Below are positions 31,974 to 43,368 of a DNA stretch of 64,000 nucleotides, piece by piece. Position 1 is the first letter of the stretch. Every line of letters begins with the position of its first letter. The position numbers and the translations under genes are program-made. The notes beneath the pieces were generated by a model. The model saw only the letters and a program-made list of their open reading frames with translations, searched no databases and was not told where the DNA came from. The stretch is from Patellaria atrata CBS 101060 (Eukaryota; Ascomycota; Dothideomycetes; Patellariales; Patellariaceae): positions 409,550 to 473,549 of the forward strand of contig MU006094.1 of the NCBI GenBank assembly GCA_010093705.1, given 5' to 3'.

Positions 31974-34259
31974 ATGGCTGCGCAATCCAAGTTCCCAAAA
32001 TCAGCCTTGCCCTCCGATCGGTCTATCAAACGTATCGTGAACGAACTCTCCGCCAAATATCTTGAACATCGCACGAGAATATCACGAGCTGTTTACTTGA
32101 CTTTGTTCATTGCTCTCATAAATCGTATCCGGAATGCCATATCTGAACAAAGGGCAGCGTCTGCTCGGCATGCCGAAGCTCGACGCAATCCCGCCACAGG
32201 ACCCTCCAAAGGCGAAGCTACATCGAGAAAAAAGGTGGAACTGAACAGAGAGTTCTTCAAAAACCTTCTCAGGTTATTGAGGATAGTAATACCGGGCTGG
32301 AAAAGCAAGGAGTTGCGACTCTTGATCAGTCATAGCATATTTCTAGTTTTGCGCACCCTCATAAGTCTATATGTCGCGGAGCTAGATGGTAAGTTGGTGA
32401 GCAACCTCGTAAGAGGAAGAGGAAAGGAGTTTTTGACGGGTCTTGTTTGGTGGATGATGGTGGCCATACCAGCGACGTTTACGAACTCTATGGTTCGTAG
32501 TCTCTACTGTGTGCTACCTGAATGTTTACTTATTACCCTTTTTAGCTATCCTACCACCAGTGCAAACTCTCACTCCAGTACCGTACGCGACTCACGAATT
32601 ATATCCATAACAAGTACCTAAACCATATGACCTTCTATACTCTCTCAGCACTAGACGATCGTATCAAGAACGCAGATCAACTGATCACAGTAGATGTAGC
32701 GAAATTTTCCAATAGCCTTGCAGAACTCTACTCGAATATCGCAAAACCCGTCTTAGACATGATAATATACAACTATTCATTATCAAGAAGTGTGGGTGGG
32801 GAGGGGCTATTTTTCATGAGCCTAATCGTGCAAATATCAGCCAGCCTCATGCGCGCGTTGACCCCACCGTTCGGCAAATACGTTGCAGACGAAGCACGAT
32901 TAGAAGGAGAATTTAGATTTCAGCATTCAAGATTGATAGACTACAGCGAAGAAGTGGCATTATATTCTGGACATGAAGCAGAGAAAGATACATTGGATAA
33001 AGGCTACTTCACGCTGATAAAACACGTGAACCGCATTTTGAGGAGACGATTTTACCATGGCGTGATGGAAGATTTCGTGATCAAATACTTCTGGGGAGCT
33101 TTGGGATTAATGCTTTGTAGTGTACCTGTTTTCTTCAAGATTCCCGGGGTAGCTGGAGATACCATGGGTGATAGGACAGAAAGTACGCGGCTCAGTCATA
33201 TATTCGATTTACCCGGCAGCTAACAACGTGCAGGTTTCGTAACTAACCGTCGCATGCTTCTATCTTCATCCGATGCATTCGGGCGCGTAATGTTCTCGTA
33301 TAAGGAAATCACGGAGCTTGCAGGCTATACGTCCCGAGTTTCAACTTTACTGGATGTTATTGATGATGTCCAAGCTGGCCACTTCGAAAAAAAATTAGTG
33401 TCATCGGCAGACACTGAAGAAAATGCTGCAGTTCTCAGAGGTCGAGGTGCTGTTTCAGAAGGCGAAGATATCGAATTCGTCGATGTCCCCGTCGTCTCGC
33501 CAAACGGAGATGTATTAGTGCGTGCATTGAGCTTCTCTGTCAAACCCGGAGATCATCTACTTATAGTCGGACCGAACGGATGCGGTAAATCTTCCCTATT
33601 TAGAATATTAGGAGGTCTGTGGCCAGTATACGGAGGCACGGTACGGAAACCGCCATTTGAAGATATATTCTATATACCGCAGCGGCCATACCTCTCCCGC
33701 GGTTCACTACGTCAACAGATCATCTATCCAGATGGTGTGCGTGATATGCGCGACAAAGGTATCACAGACAACGATCTTTACCGCATTCTCAGCGTCGTAG
33801 AAATCGAATCCATAGTCGACCGCCAAGGTGGCTGGGACGCTGAACAAGAATGGACCGACGTACTTTCCGGCGGCCTGCAACAAAGAGTGGCAATGGCACG
33901 GCTCTTCTATCATGCTCCGAAGTACGCAATTCTTGACGAGTGCACCAGCAGCGTTACCCTCGAGATTGAGAGAGTGATGTACGAAGAGGCTAAACGGCTA
34001 GGCATAACGCTCATGACTGTAAGCCATAGACGTAGTTTGTGGAAATATCACAAGAACATTCTCCAGTTCGATGGCCAAGGCCATTATATCTTCACAAAAT
34101 TAGACGCGGAGAGAAGACTTCAGTTGGAAGAGTAAGTAGTCCGTTCAAATATGGGGTGTTTCTTACTAACGTCCTCTCAGTGAAAAGGAGGAGCTGGAAT
34201 TACAGCTACGGGCCATTCCTGACATTGAGCGGCGCATTGCTGAGTTAATTGCATCATAG
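31974..34259 (+). CDS. Peroxisomal ABCD-type half-transporter for long-chain acyl-CoA (Pxa1/Pxa2 family)
   Basis: Half-size ABC transporter of the peroxisome membrane that imports activated long-chain fatty acids for beta-oxidation; works as a dimer (yeast Pxa1-Pxa2, human ALDP). Exons 31974-32492, 32546-33182, 33234-34131 and 34181-34259 give 710 aa. The transmembrane part holds the family blocks [40 protein letters not shown] and the [16 protein letters not shown]-like loop. The nucleotide-binding domain has Walker [10 protein letters not shown] (about residue 498), a signature [17 protein letters not shown] (about 597), Walker [12 protein letters not shown] and the [10 protein letters not shown] switch. 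The first intron has an unusual GTTCGT donor, fixed by the conserved protein junction. I leave the symbol open because Pxa1 and Pxa2 cannot be told apart here. Confidence 0.93.
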
Positions 34260-34592
34260 GTGTCAATCTGTACCATCATTAGAACAGCTATAAGCATGGC
34301 AAGGCGTAACGGGTGGCAAACACGGTGCGTGTACAGTACGAATATCATCATTCTTAGACCTTACAGGCACAAAATCATGGAACCAGAGGACACTACCATC
34401 AAAAGCATTCAAAGATGTGCGTACGTGACCACCCAAGGTTAACTTGTTATATGGTTGATTTTCATCTACAATTCGTCAAAAACATAACATAGCGCTACGT
34501 TGAAGAACAGACCAACAAAGTTTCAACACCTAGGGCAACCATCACCTACCTCTCTATTATACGAGCTTGTCTCGGATTATAATCTTCAGTGG
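34260..34592. other. Convergent 3' intergenic
   Basis: 333 bp between the ends of the ABCD transporter (+) and DCL2 (-). No feature recognised. Confidence 0.5.
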
Positions 34593-37500
34593 TTACTCCA
34601 ATCCAGTCATAATCTCATCCTCCTTCATCATTCCTTCACCTGTTTCCACATTCTCCTTCGTCGTTCCTACTTCACCCTTCTCCTTGCCCAAGCGTACGCC
34701 CTCTCCTTCTGTGTCCTGCGTCGTGATTCCTCTCCTCTCTAAGATTAATCCTGCTCTCCATGCTGCCTCTGTTTCAACCTGCATCCTCGAAGTACCCTGC
34801 ACCCAATCCCCCACTACCTCATCCCCAACCTTAACCCGACACTCCCACGCCTCTCCCTCTCTCCTATTCTCATACACGACTCTCTTCTCCACCGCCAACA
34901 ACCCCATCCACTCCTTCGGGTGCAGACAATTCACATCATCCTTCAGGATCCTCTCCAACAAGTCCAGCACTCCAAACCTCGCTGCTAAGGCCTCACACGC
35001 TGCAACATCCCCACAAGAATCGAGGAACACGGCACCGATCACGCTCTCAACGAGATCAGACATGAACTTCGGTACCTCCAGCCGCGCAAGAAGGTTCCAC
35101 GGAAATCTCTTCCCGGTGCTCAGTTCGCCGCAGATTACGTCCCGAAGTTCCGACCACCGCGCCAGCGACACCTGCTGCGCTACCGTGATTTCGCGGGCAC
35201 TGTGTCGCATGAAATGCCACATGCACCTACGCACCTGCTCCTCGCGCGTCTCGACGTTCACCCGTCCATGACGTGACGAGGCGCGCGTAACAGAGACCTC
35301 CGTTCGCGATTCCGGAAACGTGAGTTCGAGGTTCAAGAATCCGAGGGTGTCCGCGTTGACGAGCGCGGCGTTAATCCTGTGCATTGTCTGATGCGGCAGC
35401 TCCGGCCGATGCGCATACAGCCTCCTCGAAGTGATGTGGTCGAGAACCGCGTCTCCGAGGAACTCGAGCCGCTGGTAGGAGAGTGCATCATCTGGGCTGT
35501 TGAAGGATGGCGAGGTGATGGCTTCTTTCAGCAGAGTCGGTTTGCGGAAGGTGTAGCCCAGGATCTGCTCGAGTTGCGGGTAGTGCGCCTCGCAATGCTC
35601 CGGCACGGATGCGTGGAGCGCGGCTACGCCGTCGGAGATGGAGACCCAGTTCTCGGCGGGGAGAAGGGTGCGGATGCAGGTTAGGGCTTTGTCGATTCCG
35701 CCATCGATATATGCGGCTCCTATGAGTGCTTCGACGATGTCAGCCAGCCATTTAGTCGAGCGTTGGACTTTTCCACCCTCGGTGTCAGAGTCCTGTGAGG
35801 ATAGAATGTCTTGCACATATCTCGGCCGCCATTTTGCCCCCGTGAAAGCTTTGGTGATCATGAATTTGTCTAGCCCGGCGTTGATGCATGCACGGAAGAG
35901 GTAGCCGTTTGAGTTTGTCCGGCCTTTTTCGGCGGTGAGGTAGCTCTCGGGCCAGGTGGGATGCTGGGTCATCAAGGAAATTGAGGTCATGTACTTTAGG
36001 ATGCGGTCGCCGAGATATTCGAGACGTTGGTAGTCAGGCCCGCCCGCCGATGAGGCAGTGATGGCCCTCAGAACGAGAGCCGGGTCGTTAAATTGGACGG
36101 GGGCTAGAATTGTTGTGCGCAGCTCTTCTGCAATCATTGCGAGCTCGCATTTGTGCAATATTGAGGGTGTGAATAACGCGAATAGGGAGTCGGAAGCCGG
36201 CAGGTTCTGGAAACGGTATTCGGAAGCGGGTGCTTCTTGGTATGCAGTATAAGCTTCATTCTGGGTATTGGAGGCCGGAACGCGATGAAGAAAGTCTCGT
36301 CTCTTGGGGAACCTCTTGCTCCTTATCCAGAGTTGAGATTCTGCAGATATATTATCTGGTTCCACAGATACGAGCTTGTCGAAGAATTCCGAGAGGATGA
36401 ACTGGACTCTAGCGAAACCTTGTCTATTTAGCAAACCGTACTCTCTATTACTAGGATATTTTTGAGCTGCATAAACGTCGAGAGCCGATGTAGACCCTTT
36501 CGTAGAATTAAGCCATGCCTGGTAGTCCGCATAGGTCTGGACATGGCATGGAGTTAACAATACGACGTGGTCCAGTCTTCTATCATCAGTCATCCGAGAT
36601 CCGAAAACGGAGTAGAGAAGCGTATGCGTGATATCTTGCAGTGTCTCGATCTCCTCAGGCTTTAGCGAGATAGGGTCCAGAGCCTCAACTTCTACATTAT
36701 AAACTGTATTTTCGTTCCAGAAGAGATCGAATCCAATTAACGGTGGAAACTTGCATGGCATGAGTAAGCACATGGTGTGAGTTTCCGCAAGATCTGTCGA
36801 GACTGTCACTACCATCCTATGCCACTCCGTAGTATCCTGTTTATGTGTTTCTGCCACCCTCACCCAAGGGTCGTATCCAGGCGTGAGCTCTATTGTTGAT
36901 TCTCTGTTATCCACAAGATTCTGTTCAGGTACATCCTTATCACTCCGCAGTGGCAAGAGGTTTTCATTAACGAGGCCAGCGTTGTAGAGCTGAATGTAAG
37001 CTTGAAATGCTGCGTCCTTTCTGGCTCTCCGCTCAGATTGCCACGATTTGGCGCTGGTAGCTTTTCTTACGGAGGCGTGCAGGGCGATGGGCAGCGTGAC
37101 CTCTGCTGAATACATAGCGTTACCCTCTTCTTTGAACTGAAACTGTGGTCGAGGATCTACGTATGGTCCACACTTAAGAGTATCGCAGAAGTGATGCAGA
37201 TGGGACATTGCATTTTCCATGGTTAAGAGAGCCCTGTTGTATGTAAGTAATGATCAGAGATTCGAATTGAAGAAGAGATCCTTACCCTGTTGATTTTACC
37301 CTGAAGAAGAGATCTTCATCTTCACGTTGCTCTTCCAACTCAGCCATCCGCTCTACCTGGCGCATATCGTTCATGTACGCGTTCTTCATTTCCTCTTCTA
37401 AGTCTTCCCATTTCTTGGATCCCCAGCTTTCATCCTGGGTCTCTGAAAGCAGTATCACAAACTTGCTATCCTTCTTTCGGGCCCTACCGCGGCGTTGTAT

Positions 37501-39394
37501 GAATGATTTCAGGTTCTTCGGTTGATCGAAACATACAACCACGTTGCAGCTTGATATATCGATTCCCTCTTCAAGGACAGACGTTGCTACAATGAGATTG
37601 ATTGCGCCGGATCTAAAGTCGTCTAGTATGTTGGCTTGCTCTTGAACGTCCCATATATCTGAGACGAACACTTTCTTTCTCGAAGATTGCGAGGTCCCGA
37701 TAAACTGTTTCACCCTGAGTAGACCTCGTAACTGCGGAATGGAGCTGAGCAGCTGGGCAAGAATAGTTACAGTGGCTCGTTCCTCTGCAAATATTAAGCC
37801 CGTAAAGGAATCATCGACGTTATCCACTAGGAAATCGACCATTGCGTTTACTTTTGTGGAAAACATACTCCTTCTCATTTCTAAGTACGTTATATTCTCG
37901 GTAGATGAAGCTTTTACTTGTTGTAGAATGTCATTTAGAAATTTCTTCTCAGTATCGCTGTATTCAGCTAACTGAAAGCCTTGCTCTGCAAGCAGATTTT
38001 CCCCTCTCGCAATAGCTTTGTCGATAAACCACTCTACCGCGACTTTTCCCAATTCCTTGTAGATCACGTTGGCCCTCATACATAAAGTTCGCATTTGTTC
38101 TTGAACATACGTCTTTCGATTCTGGAGGACCTTTTGAAGCTTTGTCATTGTACTATTATCGTTGTTCTGCCTCAATTGTTTAACTAGATGTTCAACGTAA
38201 GGATCCTTTTTAATGTCCAGTTGAGAATACGCTATGGACAACGAATCCAACCTTAGAGATTTTATTTGCTCAGACTCTGTATAAACGATCTTTTGCAGTT
38301 TGGGCCTATGAACGTATTTCAGGAGCTCAAGGCGATGGGTCTTTGGTGTTTTTGCTAGAGCATTCAGGTTCTGCTCGATAGTGCTATTCCTGTCAGTTCA
38401 GGTCAAATTATGATTTCCACAGCTTACCTTAAGCTTTGAGTATTTCCACGCATCACAGGACTTGCACTAAGGCCAAGAATCTTCGGCGCGGAGCGGTAAT
38501 TTCCTGAGTCCACATGGTGCGCGTAGAAATTGGCCATAATATTCTTAGCTGCAGAATTGCCGATACAGTTATGTGCTTTAAAGGGCATTAGAGAGATAGT
38601 CCAGGAAGATTTTGATATTTGCAGAAAATTGAGAAAGTAATAATTCAGATACGCAATACCCCCGCTTGTCGTAGCATTTCTAACTTGTTATACAGTTGTT
38701 CATGAAAACAAATTACGATTCCGCTGTACACAATGATGGAGATGCGCAAACGTTACGTAGTATTGTATAAAATTCATACCTTCATCAAAGATAAGTAAGG
38801 CAATTCTCGTCAATCGGACAAAGCCATGGCTTAGAGCATCGTGCAATATTGCTGGTGTTGATACAACAATGCGAATGTTCTGTAATACTCCATCCCATAT
38901 TGACTGATTGCTCCAAGAATCCACATCCAGGTCGCCTGTCAATAGGCGAGCTTGATATGCTGGTAACATACTGCAAATGACTCCGTACTGTTGGTGGCAA
39001 AGGGTCACCGTTGGGGCAAGGAACCAAACCATCTAGAAGACATTAATCGTTGTGACCTGCAAATGGTCCTAGGACAATCTTACTTTGTTTGTACCGCAAG
39101 ATTCCAGTTCTGTAGAAGTTCTAGCTATAGCACTTGAAGAAGTTAAACATCATTTCGCAGACAGTGTATTCTATGGAATAGTATCGTTCGTACATTTGTG
39201 TTTTACCACTGCCAGTGTCCATCTACATGAGAAGAAGTCAAACTTAGCGTCAGAATTATCGTTGGTTTACAGATGCATCGACTTACAGCAACAATGATAT
39301 TACGTTTAAGACTTTCTTCAACCATTTCCGACTGGTAAGATCGAAGCTGAAATAGCTCCTCCTTATTTTGACTAGACTCTAGAACAGCACTCAT
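34593..39394 (-). CDS. DCL2: Dicer-like protein 2 (RNA interference)
   Basis: Double-strand RNA endonuclease that makes siRNAs; in other ascomycetes Dcl2 is the main antiviral and transposon-silencing Dicer. Exons 39394-39287, 39222-39194, 39120-39084, 39032-38780, 38575-38428, 38389-37286 and 37233-34593 close in phase to 1439 aa. Helicase motif I MDTGSGKT at residues 37-44; DEAH at 141-144; SASP; helicase C with QRRGRARKKDSKF. Dicer-dimerisation domain from about 561. RNase IIIa YQRLEYLGDR (E965, D969) with LADIVEALIGA; RNase IIIb YQRLEFLGDA (E1150, D1154) with MSDLVESVIGA; C-terminal dsRNA-binding-like segment. No PAZ domain is visible, normal for fungal Dcl2. Catalytic residues are intact. 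Two micro-sized exons (29 and 37 nt) lie right after motif I. Confidence 0.95.
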
Positions 39395-39964
39395 TTTGAT
39401 GTCTCTGAAATATAGAGTCAGGCGAACAATTGTTTTCCCTCTGATTTTAGAATTTAGCTTGGAAAGCCTCAGTAGTTGCAAAGGCAGGCGTTTCATTTAA
39501 ACCACAAAGAGGCTTTAAGGTAGGCATCCATGATACATATTGCAAATCATAACGGCTGAAGTTAAGGTATTGGATTTCGAGACAAAAGTAAAGCTTGAAA
39601 TTAATTTCCCTTAGAGTACACAAGTAGAAAGTATAAGGTAAGTTAGGAGTAGGTAAGGCTAGCTGCAGCTGTCGCTTAATTCTCATTCGGGTATAGATCG
39701 GTTGGATAGCTACAGCGCGTCAGCTAATCAACTTGCTTCATGATTGTTACAGGACTACCTCGTGCAGTATCACATCAAAGATATGCAGTCAAAGTGAAAC
39801 TTTTGATAGACGCCAATATATAAGAGACCTGTATTTTGGGTCTAATGTCGATTACAATGCTAGATCCACTCTGCTCTCGCTCTATGCCGGTCTAAGATCA
39901 TGTTAAACCTTTCGCCCAGAATGAATCCGAATACATAGATTTTTGAATAACTATCGTAGCATAT
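39395..39964. promoter_or_regulatory. DCL2 promoter / PRE8 3' flank
   Basis: 570 bp between PRE8 stop and DCL2 ATG, both minus strand. Open frames here have no family match. No specific element recognised. Confidence 0.4.
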
Positions 39965-41029
39965 CTATAAGTTCGTCAAGTAATCTTCGACTTCCTGAGG
40001 ACTCAACTTCCGGAATCTGGGCCCTTGGGCACCGGCAACACCTTCGAAGCCTAATAACCTCTCCTCAGGTGGACCCACAATACCTGCGAATGAATTATAA
40101 GCATTTGCATCGTGTACCAGAGAAAAGGAGATAAGCTTACCAATCTCCACAGTTTCACCATTCATTTCACCCTCTATGGTCTCCTTGAGAGTAAGAAGTG
40201 CGATATGAATGGCATCCTCGAGCTCAAGGCCCTCTGTATATCGTTTCTCCAAGAATGTCTTCGCACTAGTGGCGCTCTTGCCAATGGCTGTAGCTTTCCA
40301 AGGGAAGTAGCTCCCACTTGGATCTACCTGATACAAACTTGGGCCTCCTTTCAGAATACCACCAGTCTTCCCAGACGCACGTTGCTTCTCGGCTTCCGGC
40401 TCACCGGTGTCCTTGGCCTCACTGTCTGGCTCGATACCATCATCCCATCCTGCAATGAGCAGACTGACACCGTACGGTCTTACGCCACCTGACTGTGTTG
40501 CCTCTTGCATGACCCGAGCGACATCCTGTACCAATATCCTCGTGGGTGGGTATTCATTGTAGATCCGCTTATAACCAGTATGTGAAACTTTTCGCGCCTT
40601 GTCGACGAGTATTCGATAATCTGGTCCCATTCCAGAATAGACCATGCCAATGTTTGGTGTGATCAGGCTGACCTTCGATGACGACTGCGAATCGATCAGA
40701 GGCGAGGAGGATTTCTTTTCTGTAGCAAGAACTATTCCATTGCTCGCTAAAAAGCTATTAGTTCAGTTTCCTGTTCTTTTCTATTCTATCTTCATGTACC
40801 TTTAATTCCCAGCGACGTTACTCCTTGGTTCACAGCATTCAGCGCATATTCTAGGACCGTGAGTCTATTGATTTGGTCCAAAATATCTCCTCCTAATGTG
40901 CGGACGTACCTATTTGAACTAATTTCCCGCTTTGACATGTTAGCAAGGTATTCTGTGGTGATTAGGGAGCTATAATGGTGTTTACCTTGGTGAGAAAGTC
41001 GTGAGTGAAAATGAATATCTATCCGCCAT
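39965..41029 (-). CDS. PRE8: 20S proteasome subunit alpha type-2
   Basis: Structural alpha2 subunit of the 20S core particle, cytosol and nucleus. Exons 41029-40986, 40929-40910, 40850-40800, 40746-40141 and 40083-39965 give 279 aa. N-terminal alpha signature [20 protein letters not shown] continues [16 protein letters not shown]; then [33 protein letters not shown], and the C-terminal [19 protein letters not shown] hydrophilic insert after [10 protein letters not shown] is typical of filamentous fungi. Exon 2 is a 20-nt microexon (encodes part of SGKLVQI); skipping it breaks the invariant GKLVQIEYAL box, so it is well supported. Divergent from the RING-CH gene over 580 bp. Confidence 0.95.
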
Positions 41030-41609
41030 AATGGGCAAATGTACTCAAACAAGGATTAAAAAAAGTGTCGAGGACGAGAGATTGGGAATTACTTGAAGAG
41101 AGTATGGAGCTCTTGTCAGTTCGCCGTTGTTAGTGTAGCTATTCAATCGATGAAGTTGCGTCCGCGGTGTAAGGTAGCTTTAGCCGCCATTAGAACTAGG
41201 CAAGCTCCGATTCGCGTCCAAGCACGGTCACGTGAAGGGCTCTTTGACCGTCCGAAGTTCTACGGAACGGAAGTTCAATTATCCACTCCATTGCCTTTCA
41301 ACTTCCATCAATTTCTATTCTGACACTTGTTCTAGACGACGGAAGGCTTTCTTATTGCCATCTCGACGATGAGATAGTCTGACTCTAGGGCATACAATGA
41401 CTTCTAGCCGCTCTTCACTCTTATCTGTGGAGAACGAAATGTTAAGCCAGCTTCGTTCCGTTTATCGACCATACTATAACACGTGAAATCCAATACCAAC
41501 CTTCCTTAATCCCATACTCTACCCGCTACTTCCCGGACATCTTTGGCTCTGCAGACTGAGGAAGCTATCGTGCTTCGTACACTTTCGGAACTTCAATACA
41601 GGAACGAGA
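41030..41609. promoter_or_regulatory. Divergent promoter between PRE8 and RING-CH gene
   Basis: 580 bp shared 5' region. No perfect proteasome-control-type box recognised. Open frames here are short and have no similarity. Confidence 0.4.
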
Positions 41610-42697
41610 ATGGCCTCGAGTGGGTTTGAAGCTCGCCCTGGATGGCAATGGCCTGAGGACTTGGCGGATCTAGGGGTTGACACAGATACTAATGCCAGAA
41701 ACACATATCATCAGCATCCTTCAGATGGAAGCCCGCCTAATGGACAAGAAAGTTCATCGAATCGACGGTCCCAATCACCCAGGCCGTCGAAACATTATAA
41801 ACCTCGAACATGTCGGATTTGTCTAGACATAGTACAGCCGACTTGGAATGCCCCTTCTGAACACCTTCCCGGCTTCATGCAGCGCGAACCAAACGTTACT
41901 TATGAGTCTGAGCAAGGTCGCCTTATTAGCCCATGTAAGTGCAAGGGTTCGTCGAAGTATGTGCATGAAGGCTGTCTCCAGCAATGGCGCCATGCCGATC
42001 CGTCGTATGGTGCGAGGCATTACTGGAAATGTCCCACTTGTGGTTTCAAGTATCGATTAGAACGGATGAACTGGGGAAAATTTATCGGTAGCACGGGTAA
42101 GAATATTGTACCTCAGGTCCTTGCATATATCATTATCTCTAACTGATGCCTTAGGCGCACAAATACTTCTAACAGTTCTTATCTTCATGGTTGCTATCTT
42201 TATTCTTGGTTTCATTGCCGATCCAATCATCAATTTGTACCTAGATCCGTATGGATCCATTGTGCCCTTTATTGAACCAAAGTATAAGAACATTCCGGAT
42301 CCAGAGCCTTCAACCTGGTCTGAACACGCTGTCAAAGGTCTCGCTTCCCTTGGTCTCCTGGGCTTTTTGAAAGTGTTTCTCGCAGGGCCATGGTGGCATT
42401 TCCGGATTGGCGGTGGTGGAGGTCGTCGTAGAGCAACAACAGGCCGTGACAGGCTTGCCGACGTCAGTTGGTTTGTCATTATGGTTGGAGTTATGACGTT
42501 TCTATGGGTATGTGACTCCCGGTTGTATTTATGGAAATATACTAACAGAAGATTAGACACTCTGGAAGGGCGTCCGTGCGTGGTCTCGCATGTCGTTGAA
42601 GAAAGCGGGAGAGCGTGTTGTAGATATTCAAGGTGATGGCGATGATGATGACGATGAGGACGAGAACGCTGTTCCATCGGGAGTACCGTCAGGTTAA
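41610..42697 (+). CDS. RING-CH (MARCH-type) membrane E3 ubiquitin ligase
   Basis: Predicted membrane-anchored ubiquitin ligase. Exons 41610-42096, 42155-42507 and 42557-42697 give 326 aa. The RING-CH (C4HC3) domain lies at about 70-145: CRICLD, CKCKGSSKYVHEGCLQQWRH and CPTCGFKYRLER provide the zinc ligands in the RINGv order. Three hydrophobic segments follow: LLTVLIFMVAIFILGFIADP, LASLGLLGFLKVFLAGPWWHF and SWFVIMVGVMTFLW. The C-terminus is acidic (GDGDDDDDEDEN). Far shorter than Doa10/Ssm4, so it is a separate small MARCH-like family; substrates and organelle unknown. Confidence 0.9.
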
Positions 42698-43368
42698 ATA
42701 GAGGTGAAATTTTCCCCTTTGATCAGGTAGGGGTCATAATACGATTTCTATTCCACAATTTATAAAGCGATCATAAACCCTATGAAGTTTTCATTCATGT
42801 CAGTTCTACGACCTAAACCGCTGTTGCCCGCCAAAATTCTCTCAACACGTGGTAGAATAATGTCCAACGCGTCCAGACCCAATTTGATATCAATTTCATT
42901 TTCGGCGACGTTCAATGAGTTTTTCCAACATATCCCTAAATCAAAAGGTCACCGAAATCGAGAGTGCACCGTCGGAGATTTACTCTCACGTGCGATCTCC
43001 CCTAAATCATCCGCACTTCTTTAAGTTGTCACGATCTACCAATATGGCGTGCCGATTAGTCATAGTGCGCAGAATAAACGCGTCTTATGACTCTGCGACG
43101 GTTTGGGACGTTCTGTCCCCCTGAGCTCAGTGCAAGACTGCATACTGTCCATCAGGAAAGACTTTCAGCTGTCCAGGTCTTCAGTGACTAGGTTGAAATG
43201 TCTTTTTAGGGACAGAAATACTTTTGCTACCTATATCACAATCCCAACATCCTCTCTACACAAGTGGAGTTCATTGCTGAAAGATATTTCTTCAGATCAC
43301 CCACAACTTTGAGTTTAGAGCATTTCCCGTCGATAATAGCATTCTATCCTGTCGCTATATCATTTCAT
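42698..43368. other. Convergent 3' intergenic
   Basis: 671 bp between two converging genes. Several short plus-strand frames, none with a motif or homologue I recognise. Confidence 0.45.

Noticed and set aside
34567-35271. 234-codon plus-strand open frame
   Set aside because: It is antisense to the DCL2 RNase IIIb and C-terminal region, which is firmly coding on the minus strand.
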